A stretch of 64,000 bases of DNA from Sphingomonas sp. BK345 (GCF_014193845.1 NZ_JACHZX010000006.1:124001-188000), one strand, 5' to 3'; numbered from the stretch's first letter, positions 29,801 to 37,631 are shown. Notes: generated by a model from the letters alone, not told the origin. Numbers and translations are program-made.

Positions 29801-29939
29801 CGCCGGCGGAGACGACGTCGCCGGTGGCGGAGGGTGGCGGCTGGTCCTGCGGCGCGGCCTGCGCGGCGGCGGCGCCCGCGATCAGCGCGGCGAGCCCGCT
29901 CGACGACACGAACAGAGCGCATTTGTGGCGACGGTGCAT
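26874..29939 (-). CDS. TonB-dependent receptor heading the hexuronate operon
   Basis: This is a large outer-membrane receptor of 1021 residues, of the Caulobacter-type carbohydrate class. It has a signal peptide ending near AAAQA, and the TonB-box-like NDIVVTGFRASLNSALNQKR. The plug has EDIGKFPDSNLAESMQRIPGVAL-type sequence and NISVRGLGAQFTRVRINGM, and the barrel ends in FALAVNFVF. ATG 29939 has GGGAGAGGGG 8 bases upstream. Its place at the head of uxuA-uxaC-uxuB-exuT indicates that it imports uronate-containing oligosaccharides (for example pectin- or glucuronan-derived), which is an inference. Confidence 0.92.
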   Translation of the reverse strand: MHRRHKCALFVSSSGLAALIAGAAAAQAAPQDQPPPSATGDVVSAGAPAAPPATDAQGTQSPVQEGGEAQINDIVVTGFRASLNSALNQKRAETAAVDSIVAEDIGKFPDSNLAESMQRIPGVALSRGDGGEGRNISVRGLGAQFTRVRINGMEGVSQVSGSDIRGGVATGRSFDFVTFPTEIFSALSVRKTTSADVEEGSLGATVDLRAPKPFDQKKSFVFSGTARGIYNDIKKDVDPRLSALVSKQFGDTFGVLASVAYSKRRIDEYAYSAVDVVPTTVYGLAQPTGSANAGVIFPFCTPVGYTYNGGAVTSPGVGYTQPSGASIGSDANNCSTNNPRTGNQATYDYIMSRTGVNGRPGGGVYLPRLPRPVRSSQDQQRLAGSLTFQWKPSDNTDISLDGLYSRFKVDRLDTYFDARSFGRAISNNGQPLTSVREIEVDDNGSLVHGLFDGVDLRSEMQSERFTSEYKQANFNFDHRFSDSFRVFGLAGINESRLDVNRLQVAIDSNDSRNWSIDFRDNPDIPKIGYGIDTTDPTLFQYGPPLANGDQRGQLSNFIRRNTIVSKTFELNGDWKPAQGFTVQFGGQYRTNKYTARERQLATNNPLALPAGVSLADITFTTTGIGKNLDGQLQDFVSIDPDKFRDAVGLDSYVYCSIECAKGTYGGVDEKYKSGYAMVKFDTQDILPVTLRGDAGVRYVHTSLDTYGPITTAAPAGSAYPSRYVISEVSRSYEDWLPSMNLALDVAPDLIARLSAARVMSRPSYGQLIPSGSANLVIQTASFSNPFLEPIRANTFDAALEWYFRPGSLLSVAYFYKNIETYIQTTSASVAFQDIGLPLSLLNGTQLRPGDQFTVQRSNNTPGGPLRGFEANVQLPFTFLPGFLKNFGALGNFTRVRSNINYIISPTLSRTAPLVGLSPETASGTLYYEDSRFSIRSTVNYRSSFLTAVPSGSVDADSTSNASSIFVDASASYNLTENVKLIAEVQNITNETNRLTVDTVRKDPLYTAYFGRTFALAVNFVF

Positions 29940-30065
29940 GCCCACATCCCCTCTCCCAATATGCGCACGCTCGTCTCAGGCTCGCTGTGCGCCGGTGGTG
30001 CCGCCGCCGTCTGTGCGGCAGGCGGTCGATGCGGGAGAGCTAACAGCTGCAAACCTGTCTGGCAA

Positions 30066-30078
30066 CTGGCCTGACCAG
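30066..30078. promoter_or_regulatory. FadR/GntR-type operator candidate upstream of the hexuronate TBDR
   Basis: CTGGCCTGACCAG is a palindrome with a 5-base centre, close to the operators of FadR-subfamily regulators such as LldR/PdhR (TTGG-N5-CCAA). It lies about 127 bases upstream of the TBDR start. A close match, GTGGCCCGACCAC, lies on the other side of the regulator gene (31127-31139). Confidence 0.45.
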
Positions 30079-30101
30079 ATTGTAGGAAAAGGAAGTGTTC
30101 C

Positions 30102-30249
30102 AGCTCCTCCCCGCTTGCGGGGAGGGGGACGGCGCCCGCAGGGCGTGGTGGAGGGGGCTCTCCGCATATGAGGCGGCTCGCTTGCGGAGAGCCCCCTCCA
30201 CCACCGCGCTATCGCGCGGCGGTCCCCCTCCCCGTGCCGGGGAGGAGCT
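30102..30249. repeat. Mirrored repeat pair, CTCCTCCCCG...GGGGAGG type
   Basis: The outer arms (CTCCTCCCCGCTTGCGGGGA at 30104 onward and its mirror ending at 30249) enclose a second inverted pair around GTGGAGGGGGCTCTCCGC. The same composite, with near-identical units, lies at 37646-37780. It fills the gap between the regulator gene end (30258) and the TBDR upstream region. Confidence 0.8.
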
Positions 30250-30257
30250 TAGCCGCC

Positions 30258-30992
30258 TCACACCGTTCGCCGCGCCAACGCCCGACGACGTTGGTCGGTC
30301 TCCTTGCGCGCGCGCTCCACCGCCTCGGTCTCGGTGACGTCGAGCAGATAGTCGATCACGCGGCTGAGATGGTCGCGCATGGCGTTGCGCGCGTCGATCG
30401 GCGAGCGCGCCTCGAGCGCGGCCAGGATGCGGCCGTGCTCGGCGAGGCGGCTCTCGGTGCCGAGGCTCCCCGCCTTGAGCAGTACCTCGCGCGCCAGCGG
30501 CGAGCGGAAGCGCATGTCCCAAAAATCGGTCACCGCCGAGATGATCACCGCGTTGCCCGTCGCCTCCGCGATGGCGATGTGGAAGCGGCGGTCGGCATCC
30601 TCGGCGACCTCGTCGCGCGCCATGTCGCTCAGCAGACCGCGAAGCTCGGCGAGCTGCTCGGCGTCGATCTCGGTCGCCGCCACCGCCGCGACCTCGCCCT
30701 CGAGCAGGCGGCGCGCCTCGGTGATCTCGAACGCGCCGATGTCGAGTTCCTGCTCGACGTGCGGCGTCGCGGCGGCGAGCACGAACACGCCCGAGCCCTT
30801 GCGCGCCTCCACCAGCCCCTGCATCTCCAGCGCGATCATCGCCTCGCGGATCGTCGGCCGGCTCACGCCGAACCGCTCGGTCAGGTCGCGCTCGGCCGGC
30901 AGCCGCGCACCGACGGGATAGATGCCCGCGGCGATGTCGGCGACGATCGACTGCACGATCCTGCGGTATAATTTGCCGCCATGCTCGGCCAC
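30258..30992 (-). CDS. FadR-subfamily GntR regulator, probable hexuronate repressor (UxuR-like)
   Basis: This 244-residue transcription factor has an N-terminal winged helix (about 5-75) with GARLPAERDLTERFGVSRPT and IREAMIALEMQGLVEARKGS. The all-helical FCD effector domain (about 85-225) has ADRRFHIAIAEATGN, with the Asp/His metal ligands typical of this domain. It lies upstream of the hexuronate operon on the same strand and divergent from the keto-sugar operon. Matching palindromes flank the gene. UxuR/ExuR-like repression released by a uronate or its product is the natural inference; the ligand is unproven. Confidence 0.88.
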   Translation of the reverse strand: MAEHGGKLYRRIVQSIVADIAAGIYPVGARLPAERDLTERFGVSRPTIREAMIALEMQGLVEARKGSGVFVLAAATPHVEQELDIGAFEITEARRLLEGEVAAVAATEIDAEQLAELRGLLSDMARDEVAEDADRRFHIAIAEATGNAVIISAVTDFWDMRFRSPLAREVLLKAGSLGTESRLAEHGRILAALEARSPIDARNAMRDHLSRVIDYLLDVTETEAVERARKETDQRRRALARRTV

Positions 30993-31105
30993 GCGCGTCA
31001 GCTCCTCAGCGTCGCGACGCGCCCGTTCCGCCGCCCTCGCACCCTATGTACCTCGTCCCGACGGGGCGACACGTCAAGCCTTCTCGCCGCCGCATGACGG
31101 CAAAA

Positions 31106-31139
31106 TGTCTGACACTGGCCTTGCATGTGGCCCGACCAC
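31106..31139. promoter_or_regulatory. Candidate operators between the regulator and the DUF1080 operon
   Basis: Two palindromes lie in the 227-base divergent gap: TGTCTGACA (31106-31114) and GTGGCCCGACCAC (31127-31139). The second matches CTGGCCTGACCAG at 30066 with the same spacing. The position suits autoregulation of the GntR gene and control of the plus-strand operon. Between 31140 and the GTG at 31220 no gene is visible. Confidence 0.45.
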
Positions 31140-31219
31140 GTTCTACGCCTAATGCCGAGAGTGCCGCCTCCGGTATGCCCGGCGAGTGGACACCCAAGCC
31201 ATGATCGAGGGGAGAGACG

Positions 31220-32626
31220 GTGGTTCGCACACTCGCGTTGCTGGCGCTGACGGCATGGTCGTCGGCCACCCTCCCCGCCGTCGCGGCGGCCCAGTCGGCG
31301 CCGGCGCGCAGCGCCGCCGTGCCGTGGCAGGACCTGATGCCCAAGCCCGGCCTCGCCGGCTGGCACCGCACCGGCGGCAATGCCACCTTTGAGGTGGTCG
31401 GCGACGAGCTGGTCGGTCGCGCGGTGGTGGGCAAGGGCAACAGCTGGCTCGTCTCGGACCGGCTCTACGGCGACTTCATCGTCGAGTTCGACGCCAAGAC
31501 CGATCCCACGCTCAACTCGGGCATGATGATCCGCGGCCAGAGCCGCCCCGATTACCGCAACGGCGTCGTGTTCGGCTATCAGGCCGAGATCGACCCCTCG
31601 TCGCGCGCGTGGAGCGCGGGGCTGTACGACGAGCAGCGCCGCCAGTGGCTCTACACGCTCGGGCGCAACGAGGCGGCGCGCACGGCCTTCCGCTCGGGCA
31701 ACTGGAACCACTATCGCGTCGAGGCGATCGGCAATCGGCTGCGCACCTTCATCAACGGCGTGCCCGCCGCCGACATCGTCGACGACACCGACGCGCGCGG
31801 CTTCCTCGCCTTCCAGGTCCACGCGCTGCCCGACGACGTCGCCGCCAAGGGGCCGGAGGTGCGCTTCAAGGGCCTGCGCATCATCACGCAGGACCCGAAA
31901 CGCTACGCCATGCCCGAGAACCAGCTCGAGCAGCAGGGCTGGCAGTCGAACGCGCTCACCGCGGCCGAGCGCCGCGCCGGCTGGACGCTGCTGTGGGATG
32001 GTCGCACCGCGAAGGGCTGGCGCGCGGCCAAGGGAGGCGGCTTCCCGTCGCACGGCTGGACGATGGCGAACGGCGTCCTGACGGTGGAGAAGAGCGCGAG
32101 CGAGGCGGCGCGCGGCGGCGACATCGCCACCGCGGCGACGTACCAGAACTTCGAGCTGTCGGTTGACTTCCGCCTCTCCGAGGGCGCGAACAGCGGGATA
32201 AAATACCTACTGCCGCCGGGGCCGAACGGCGGCGTGTCGAGCGTCGGCTTCGAGTATCAGCTGCTCGACGACGCGCGCCACCCCGACGCCAAGATGGGGC
32301 GCGACGGCAACCGCACGCTCGCCTCGCTGTACGACCTGATCCCGGCGCGCAACCTCTCGGACCCGGACAGCCCGGGCAAGCGCGCCAACCCGCCGGGCGA
32401 GTGGAACCGCGCCACCGTACTGGTGCGCGGCAACCATGTCGAGCATTGGCTCAACGGCTTCAAGGTGGTCGCGTATGAGCGCGGCTCGGCCGAGCTGAAG
32501 GCTTTGATCGCGCAGAGCAAGTTCGCGCAGGCGGCAGGCTTCGGCGAGACCGCCGACGGCGCCATCCTGCTGCAGGACCACGGCGACAAGGTCGATTTCC
32601 GCTCGATCAAGTTGCGGAAGTTCTGA
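31220..32626 (+). CDS. Exported tandem DUF1080 protein (3-keto-glycoside hydrolase type)
   Basis: This 468-residue protein has a signal peptide (cut near VAAAQ) and two beta-jelly-roll DUF1080 / 3-keto-disaccharide hydrolase domains. Domain 1 is about 35-235 (SGMMIRGQSRPDYRNG, FGYQAEID) and domain 2 about 250-468 (WTLLWDGRTAKGWRAAKG, NSGIKYLLPPG, FEYQLLDD, LASLYDLIPAR, GEWNRATVLVRGNHVEHWLNG). Members cleave glycosides that have first been oxidised at C3. With three co-encoded Gfo/Idh/MocA oxidoreductases this suggests a periplasmic oxidise-cleave-reduce route. The GTG start follows GGGGAGAG. The sugar is unknown. Confidence 0.87.
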   Translation: MVRTLALLALTAWSSATLPAVAAAQSAPARSAAVPWQDLMPKPGLAGWHRTGGNATFEVVGDELVGRAVVGKGNSWLVSDRLYGDFIVEFDAKTDPTLNSGMMIRGQSRPDYRNGVVFGYQAEIDPSSRAWSAGLYDEQRRQWLYTLGRNEAARTAFRSGNWNHYRVEAIGNRLRTFINGVPAADIVDDTDARGFLAFQVHALPDDVAAKGPEVRFKGLRIITQDPKRYAMPENQLEQQGWQSNALTAAERRAGWTLLWDGRTAKGWRAAKGGGFPSHGWTMANGVLTVEKSASEAARGGDIATAATYQNFELSVDFRLSEGANSGIKYLLPPGPNGGVSSVGFEYQLLDDARHPDAKMGRDGNRTLASLYDLIPARNLSDPDSPGKRANPPGEWNRATVLVRGNHVEHWLNGFKVVAYERGSAELKALIAQSKFAQAAGFGETADGAILLQDHGDKVDFRSIKLRKF

Positions 32627-32717
32627 TGCGGATGAGGCTTTCCCTAAGATGTTTCCCGGCGCAGGCCGGGGAACAGAGGAAGTTTAGATGATAACCCACC
32701 CCAGGGGAGGCACCACG

Positions 32718-34034
32718 ATGTTCGACCGTCGAACGATGATCAAGGGCGGCGCCGCGACGATCGGCGCCCTGGCGTTCACCGCCAAGAGCTACGCGCAGAT
32801 CAAGGGCGCCAACGACCGCATCCGCGTCGGCATCGTCGGCGTCAACGGCCGCGGCCAGGCGCATATGAGCGCCTTCTCGAAACAGCCCAACGTCCAGGTG
32901 ACGCACTTCGCCGACGTCGACTCTGACGTGCTCGCCAAGCGCGCCGCCGAATTCGCCGAGCGCTCCGGCACCAAGGTCAAGACCGTCGGCGACTATCGCA
33001 AGCTGCTCGACCGCAAGACCGTCGACGTCGTCACCGTCGCCACGCCCGACCATTGGCACGCCAAGGTCGCGATCGACGGCATGGACGCCGGCCGCAACGT
33101 CTATATCGAGAAGCCGATCGGCATCGCCCCCGCGGAAGGCGAGGCGCTGATCGCCACCCAGCAGCGCACCGGGCGCGTGCTCCAGGTCGGCAACCAGCAG
33201 CGCTCCAGCATTGAGACGCGCCAGCTGCTCGACCTGATCCGCGCCGGCGAGCTGGGCGACGTCTACGAGGCGCAGACCTGGTACGCCAACAACCGCAAGT
33301 CGATCGGCAAAGGCGAGGAGATCGCGCCGCCGCCCAATCTCGACTGGAACATGTGGCAGGGGCCGCGCCCGCGCGGGCCGTATCGCTCCAACCTGGTCCA
33401 CTACAATTGGCACTGGTTCTGGAAGTACGGCACCGGCGAGATCTGCAACAACGCGATGCACGAGCTCGATGTCGCGCGCTGGCTGATGGGCGTCACCTAT
33501 CCCAAGACGGTGACCGCGCGCGGCGACCGCCGCTTCTTCCGCGGCGACGACTGGGAGATGTACGACACGCTTGCGCTGACACTCGGCTATGACGACGGCC
33601 GCGTGATCCGGTGGGACGGCGAGAGCTGCAATGGCATGCTGCGCTACGGCCGCGGGCGGGGTACGTTGCTGCTCGGCACCAAGGGCTCCGCGGTGGTCGA
33701 TCGCAACGGCTTCGAGCTGTACGACCTCGCCGGCAAGAAGCTGCGCGAGGTGAAGGCGGCGGCCTCGTCCGAGACCACCGGCACGGTCGGCGAGGGAGCG
33801 CTCGACGTGCTCCACGCCGCCAATTTCCTCGCGGTGGTGCGCGGGCAGGAGCAGGCGCTCCACTCGCCGATCCAGGAAGGGCACATCAGCACGACATTGT
33901 GCCACCTCGGCAACATGGCCTATCGCACCGGCGGGTCGCTCACGGTCGACCCGGCGACCGGCAAGCCCAACGAGGCGGCGGCGCAGAAGCTCTGGTCGGT
34001 CGACTATGAGCCCGGTTGGGAGGTCCGCGCCTGA
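32718..34034 (+). CDS. Exported Gfo/Idh/MocA oxidoreductase A
   Basis: This 438-residue NAD(P)-dependent sugar oxidoreductase has a short Tat-like leader (MFDRRTMIKGGAATIGALAF). The Rossmann fold shows IRVGIVGVNGRGQ and the family signature YIEKPIGIAP, with the catalytic Lys. The C-terminal domain has EICNNAMHELDVARWLMG, with the expected catalytic His. The ATG at 32718 is backed by GGGGAGG. Such exported forms typically interconvert hydroxyl and keto groups at C3 of glycosides. It is second in the operon; the apbE-like gene starts next to its stop. Confidence 0.88.
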   Translation: MFDRRTMIKGGAATIGALAFTAKSYAQIKGANDRIRVGIVGVNGRGQAHMSAFSKQPNVQVTHFADVDSDVLAKRAAEFAERSGTKVKTVGDYRKLLDRKTVDVVTVATPDHWHAKVAIDGMDAGRNVYIEKPIGIAPAEGEALIATQQRTGRVLQVGNQQRSSIETRQLLDLIRAGELGDVYEAQTWYANNRKSIGKGEEIAPPPNLDWNMWQGPRPRGPYRSNLVHYNWHWFWKYGTGEICNNAMHELDVARWLMGVTYPKTVTARGDRRFFRGDDWEMYDTLALTLGYDDGRVIRWDGESCNGMLRYGRGRGTLLLGTKGSAVVDRNGFELYDLAGKKLREVKAAASSETTGTVGEGALDVLHAANFLAVVRGQEQALHSPIQEGHISTTLCHLGNMAYRTGGSLTVDPATGKPNEAAAQKLWSVDYEPGWEVRA

Positions 34035-34035
34035 G

Positions 34036-35166
34036 GTGAGCGAGGTGGAGGCGAGCGTTGCGCGGTTCGCCGCGATGGGCACGCGGGTCGAGCTGCACCT
34101 GTTCGGCCGCGCCGCCCCTGATGCGCTCGCCACTGCGCGCGCGACGGTGCAGGCGGTGGAGGATGCGCTGACGGTGCGGCGCGAGTCGCCCGCGGTGGCG
34201 CTCAACCGGGTGCTGGCGGTGGGCGGCGAGGCGGTGATCGCGGACCCGCTGCTCTGGGAGGCGCTGCTCGCGGTGGACGCGATGTGGCACGCGACGGGCG
34301 GGCTGTTCGATCCGAGTGTGGGGGGTCATATGTCTGCGCGCGGGTTGCGCGATGCCGCTGCCAATCCCTTCAAGCCTGTTCCCCGGCGGACGCCGGGGCC
34401 CAGTTGGGAAGGCTGTAGTGACTCTTGCGAGACGTCCCCCACCTGGACCCCGGCGTCCGCCGGGGTGGCACGTGAGGGGGAGAAGACGATCTCCCGCCAG
34501 CGTTCCACCAGCGGCGACATGGCCGGCGTCGCGTCGTCGTCACCTCCGCCTTCCCTACTGGGCCCCGGCCTTCGCCGGGGCACAGGCGCGCATGGCGCCG
34601 ACGATACTGCCGCCCTTCCCCGCTGGTCCGCCCTCGCGATCGATCGCGCCACGCGCCGCATTGCCGCCACCCGCCCGCTCGCGCTCGACTTCGGCGGCTT
34701 CGGCAAGGGCTACGCGCTCGACCGCGCCGCCGCCGTCCTGCGCACCGCGGGCGTCCCCTCCGCCTTCCTCTCCGCCGGCGAGAGCTCGATCGCGGTGATC
34801 GGCGAGCACCCGCTCGGCGGCGGCTGGCCGCTCGCGATCCCACACCCGGAGATCGACGGCGTCTGGCTGACCGAGCTCGCGCTCACCGACGCGTCGCTCT
34901 CGGTCTCGTCCACGGTCGGTGCCGGCGCGGCGAAGCCCGGCCGCGCCGCGATGGTGCGCCCCACCGACGGCGCGATCGTCACCCGCGCCGCGACCGCGAT
35001 CGCCGTCGCGACCACCGGCGCGGAGGCCGAGGCGCTCAGCACCGCGCTCCTCGTCGCCGACGCACCCGCGCTCGCCCGGCTCCGCGCCGACGCGCCCGAT
35101 CGCCGCTTCCTCTTCTCCCATGACGCGCCGACGTGCGCCGACCGACCGATGGAACTCACCGCATGA
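34036..35166 (+). CDS. Divergent ApbE-like (FAD:protein FMN transferase) protein with in-frame repeat insert
   Basis: The ApbE fold is recognisable: FAAMGTRVELHLFG at the start, ATGGLFDPSVG, then LALDFGGFGKGYALDRAA and EAEALSTALLV. Residues about 115-184 do not fit the family and are encoded by a cluster of palindromic repeat units (34378-34586); without them the length would be about 306, normal for ApbE. Family residues are altered: the NAGGD motif reads SAGES, the DALAT metal Asp is Glu, and the HIxDPxTG motif reads AAMVRPTDG. No flavinylation-site motif (DxxSGAT) was seen in nearby proteins. It may be a degenerate or specialised transferase. The GTG start overlaps the upstream gene region and the stop overlaps the next ATG. 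Confidence 0.75.
   Translation: MSEVEASVARFAAMGTRVELHLFGRAAPDALATARATVQAVEDALTVRRESPAVALNRVLAVGGEAVIADPLLWEALLAVDAMWHATGGLFDPSVGGHMSARGLRDAAANPFKPVPRRTPGPSWEGCSDSCETSPTWTPASAGVAREGEKTISRQRSTSGDMAGVASSSPPPSLLGPGLRRGTGAHGADDTAALPRWSALAIDRATRRIAATRPLALDFGGFGKGYALDRAAAVLRTAGVPSAFLSAGESSIAVIGEHPLGGGWPLAIPHPEIDGVWLTELALTDASLSVSSTVGAGAAKPGRAAMVRPTDGAIVTRAATAIAVATTGAEAEALSTALLVADAPALARLRADAPDRRFLFSHDAPTCADRPMELTA
34378..34586. repeat. REP-like cluster inside the apbE-like coding sequence
   Basis: Three palindromic units sit at 34378-34411, 34441-34470 and 34557-34586, each with a CCCCGGCgNNcGCCGGGG-type stem. The first and third share an extended mirrored flank (GGGCCCAGT and AGGGAAGGC stretches). 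The same units occur intergenically at 58331-58432. Here they are read through in frame as Pro/Gly/Ser-rich sequence. Confidence 0.8.
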
Positions 35167-36425
35167 CCGACGACGATTTCGCGCTCTCGCGCCGCTCCTT
35201 CCTCGATCGCGTGCTGGTCGCCTCGGCGGGCGTCGGGATGAGCGTCGCCGCGCCCTGGACCGCGCTGGCCGCCGCCGAGCCGGCGAGCGGCCCGCGCGTG
35301 CGGCTCGGCGTGATCGGCACCGGCGACCGCGGCCGCGCGCTGATCCAGAACATCAACAAGACGCGCAACTGCACCGTCGCCGCTCTATGCGACCCGTTCG
35401 CCCCGCACATGGCCAAGGCGCGCGCGCTGGTGCCCGCCAACACGCCCGTCTTCACCGATCACCGCGCGCTGCTCGACGCCAAGGGGATCGACGCGGTGGT
35501 GATCGCCACCCCGCTCGACCTCCACGCGCGCCACACGATGGACGCGCTCGACGCGGGCTATCCGGTGTTCTGCGAGAAGGCGATGGCGCGCACGATCGCC
35601 GACTGCGGCGCGATGGTCACGCGCGCGCGCCAGCGCGGCAAGCTGCTCCAGATCGGCCACCAGCGGCTGTTCAACCCGACCTATCTCAACGCGCTGAAGC
35701 GCGCCAAATCGGGCGAGATCGGGACGATCACCCAGATCCGCGCGAGCTGGCACCGCAACCGCAGCTGGCGCCGCGACGTGCCCGCCGGCGGGCAGGAGCG
35801 CGAGATCAACTGGCGCCTCTATCGCGCGCGCTCGGCCGGGCTGATGACCGAGCTGGCGACGCACCAGCTCCAGGTCGCCAATTGGTTCATGGACGGGCTG
35901 CCGACGCGCGTGATGGGCTCGGGCAGCATCTGCTTCTGGAAGGACGGGCGCGAGGTCTACGACCAGGTCGCTTTAATCTACGACTACTCGGAAGGGCGGA
36001 AGGTGATCTACACCTCGATGCTCAACAACGCGCGCTACGGCTGCGAGGAGCAGATCCAGGGCAGCAAGGGGACGATCGAGCCCGAGCTCGGCCGCATCTA
36101 CCAGGAGGTCCAGCCCGCCGCGGTCCCCGCGCTCGCCAAGATGCGCAAGGACGTCCAGGCCGGGCGCAAGAACACCGTGCCGATCGGCGGCGCCACGTGG
36201 TTCCCCGAGCTGCCCGTCACCACGCCGGGCGACTCGCTCGGCTGGGGCGAGTATGACGAGACGATGCTCCAGTTCGAGGGCTTCGGCGAGGCGGTGCGCA
36301 GCGGCAAGGAAGTGCCCGGGCTGCTCGCCCAGGCCTATTACGCCAGCGTCGCCTCGCTGCTCGGCGAGCAGGCGATCGACACCGGCCGCGCGCTCGATTG
36401 GCCGACCGACCTCGTCACCGTCTGA
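35163..36425 (+). CDS. Exported Gfo/Idh/MocA oxidoreductase B
   Basis: This 420-residue protein has a Tat signal (ALSRRSFLDRVLVASAGVGM) and a dinucleotide-binding VRLGVIGTGDRGRA. The conserved lysine is in VFCEKAMART, and MTELATHQLQVANWF carries the active-site His. It is only moderately similar to the copies at 32718 and 36453, so the three probably take different substrates or directions. The ATG overlaps the apbE-like stop by four bases, showing tight coupling; the next gene follows after 27 bases. Confidence 0.88.
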   Translation: MTDDDFALSRRSFLDRVLVASAGVGMSVAAPWTALAAAEPASGPRVRLGVIGTGDRGRALIQNINKTRNCTVAALCDPFAPHMAKARALVPANTPVFTDHRALLDAKGIDAVVIATPLDLHARHTMDALDAGYPVFCEKAMARTIADCGAMVTRARQRGKLLQIGHQRLFNPTYLNALKRAKSGEIGTITQIRASWHRNRSWRRDVPAGGQEREINWRLYRARSAGLMTELATHQLQVANWFMDGLPTRVMGSGSICFWKDGREVYDQVALIYDYSEGRKVIYTSMLNNARYGCEEQIQGSKGTIEPELGRIYQEVQPAAVPALAKMRKDVQAGRKNTVPIGGATWFPELPVTTPGDSLGWGEYDETMLQFEGFGEAVRSGKEVPGLLAQAYYASVASLLGEQAIDTGRALDWPTDLVTV

Positions 36426-36452
36426 CCTTCCTTCTCCTGAGGACCTGCTGCC

Positions 36453-37631
36453 ATGGACATGATCGATCGCCGCCTCCTGCTCGCCGGTGCCGGGCTCGTC
36501 GGCGCCGGGCTCGCCAGCGCGGCGGGGGCGCAGTCGACCTCGGCGGGCAACGGCGTCTCCGCCGAGGGCGCGCCGACCGGCCCCGATCCGAGCGCGAAGA
36601 ACCGCCTCCGCTTCGCGGTGATCGGGCTCGACCACTCGCACATCTTCGCCATCACCGACGCGCTGATCCGCGGCGGCGGCACGCTGGTGGCGGTGCACGC
36701 CGGCGACCCCAAGCAACTGATCCCCTTCCGCAAGCGCTACGGCGACGTGAAGGTGGCGCGCACCGAGGAGGAGATCCTCGCCGACAAGACGATCCAGGTC
36801 GTCGCCAGCGCGTCTATTCCCAACCTGCGCGCGCCATTGGGCGTCCGCGTGATGCGCGCGGGCAAGGACTTCCTGTCGGACAAGCCCGGCATCACCAGCC
36901 TGGACCAGCTCGCCGAGGTGCGCCGCACGATCGCGCAGACCAGGCGCAAGTTCGCGATCATGTATTCCGAGCGGCTCGAGGTGCGCGCCGCGGTCAAGGC
37001 GGGCGAGCTGGTCCATGCCGGCGCGATCGGCCGCGTGGTGCAGACGATCAACATCGCGCCGCACCGCGTCAGCGCGCCGAGCCGCCCCGAGTGGTTCTGG
37101 GACGTCAAATATTATGGCGGGATCCTGACCGACATCGGCAGCCACCAGGCCGATCAGTTCGTCTTCTACACCGGCTCGACCGAGGCCTCGGTGGTGGCGT
37201 CGCAGGTCGGCAACTTCGCCACGCCGCAGCACCCCAGGTTTCAGGATTTCGGCGACATGATGCTGACCGGCAACGGCGGCGCGGGCTATGTCCGGGTCGA
37301 CTGGTACACGCCCGACGGGCTGCCGACCTGGGGCGACGGGCGCGTCTTCATCCTCGGCACCGAGGGCTATATCGAGCTGCGCAAATACGTCGACATCGAG
37401 GGGCGCCCTGGCGGCAACCACCTGTTCCTCGCGGACAAGAAGGGCACGCGCTACATGGACTGCAGCAAGGTGCCGCTGCCGTTCGGGCCGCAGTTCGTCA
37501 CCGACGTGGTGGAACGCACCGAGGTCGCGCAGAACCAGGCGCAGGCGCTGCTCGCCGCCGAGCTGGTGCTGACCGCGCAGGACAAGGCGCGCACGCTCTC
37601 GGGCGCGCGTCCGCCAGTGCAGGGCGGCTGA
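36453..37631 (+). CDS. Exported Gfo/Idh/MocA oxidoreductase C
   Basis: This 392-residue third family member of the operon has a twin-Arg-like leader (MIDRRLLLAGAGLVGAGL). It has RFAVIGLDHSHIFAITD at the nucleotide site, FLSDKPGITS with the conserved Lys, and GGILTDIGSHQADQFVFY with the conserved His. The first loop has lost the usual GxGxxG glycines (GLDHSH), a feature of some subfamilies. It ends the operon just before a large palindromic repeat. The role is probably reduction or oxidation of a keto-sugar intermediate. Confidence 0.85.
   Translation: MDMIDRRLLLAGAGLVGAGLASAAGAQSTSAGNGVSAEGAPTGPDPSAKNRLRFAVIGLDHSHIFAITDALIRGGGTLVAVHAGDPKQLIPFRKRYGDVKVARTEEEILADKTIQVVASASIPNLRAPLGVRVMRAGKDFLSDKPGITSLDQLAEVRRTIAQTRRKFAIMYSERLEVRAAVKAGELVHAGAIGRVVQTINIAPHRVSAPSRPEWFWDVKYYGGILTDIGSHQADQFVFYTGSTEASVVASQVGNFATPQHPRFQDFGDMMLTGNGGAGYVRVDWYTPDGLPTWGDGRVFILGTEGYIELRKYVDIEGRPGGNHLFLADKKGTRYMDCSKVPLPFGPQFVTDVVERTEVAQNQAQALLAAELVLTAQDKARTLSGARPPVQGG

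Noticed and set aside
27840..30074. 740-codon open frame opposite the hexuronate TBDR
   Set aside because: It is complementary to a gene with clear TBDR motifs, and the reading has no recognisable domain.
21476..37631. Hexuronate and keto-sugar operons as a recently acquired island
   Set aside because: Base composition and codon pattern look like the rest of the window, and no integrase, tRNA or flanking direct repeat was seen.
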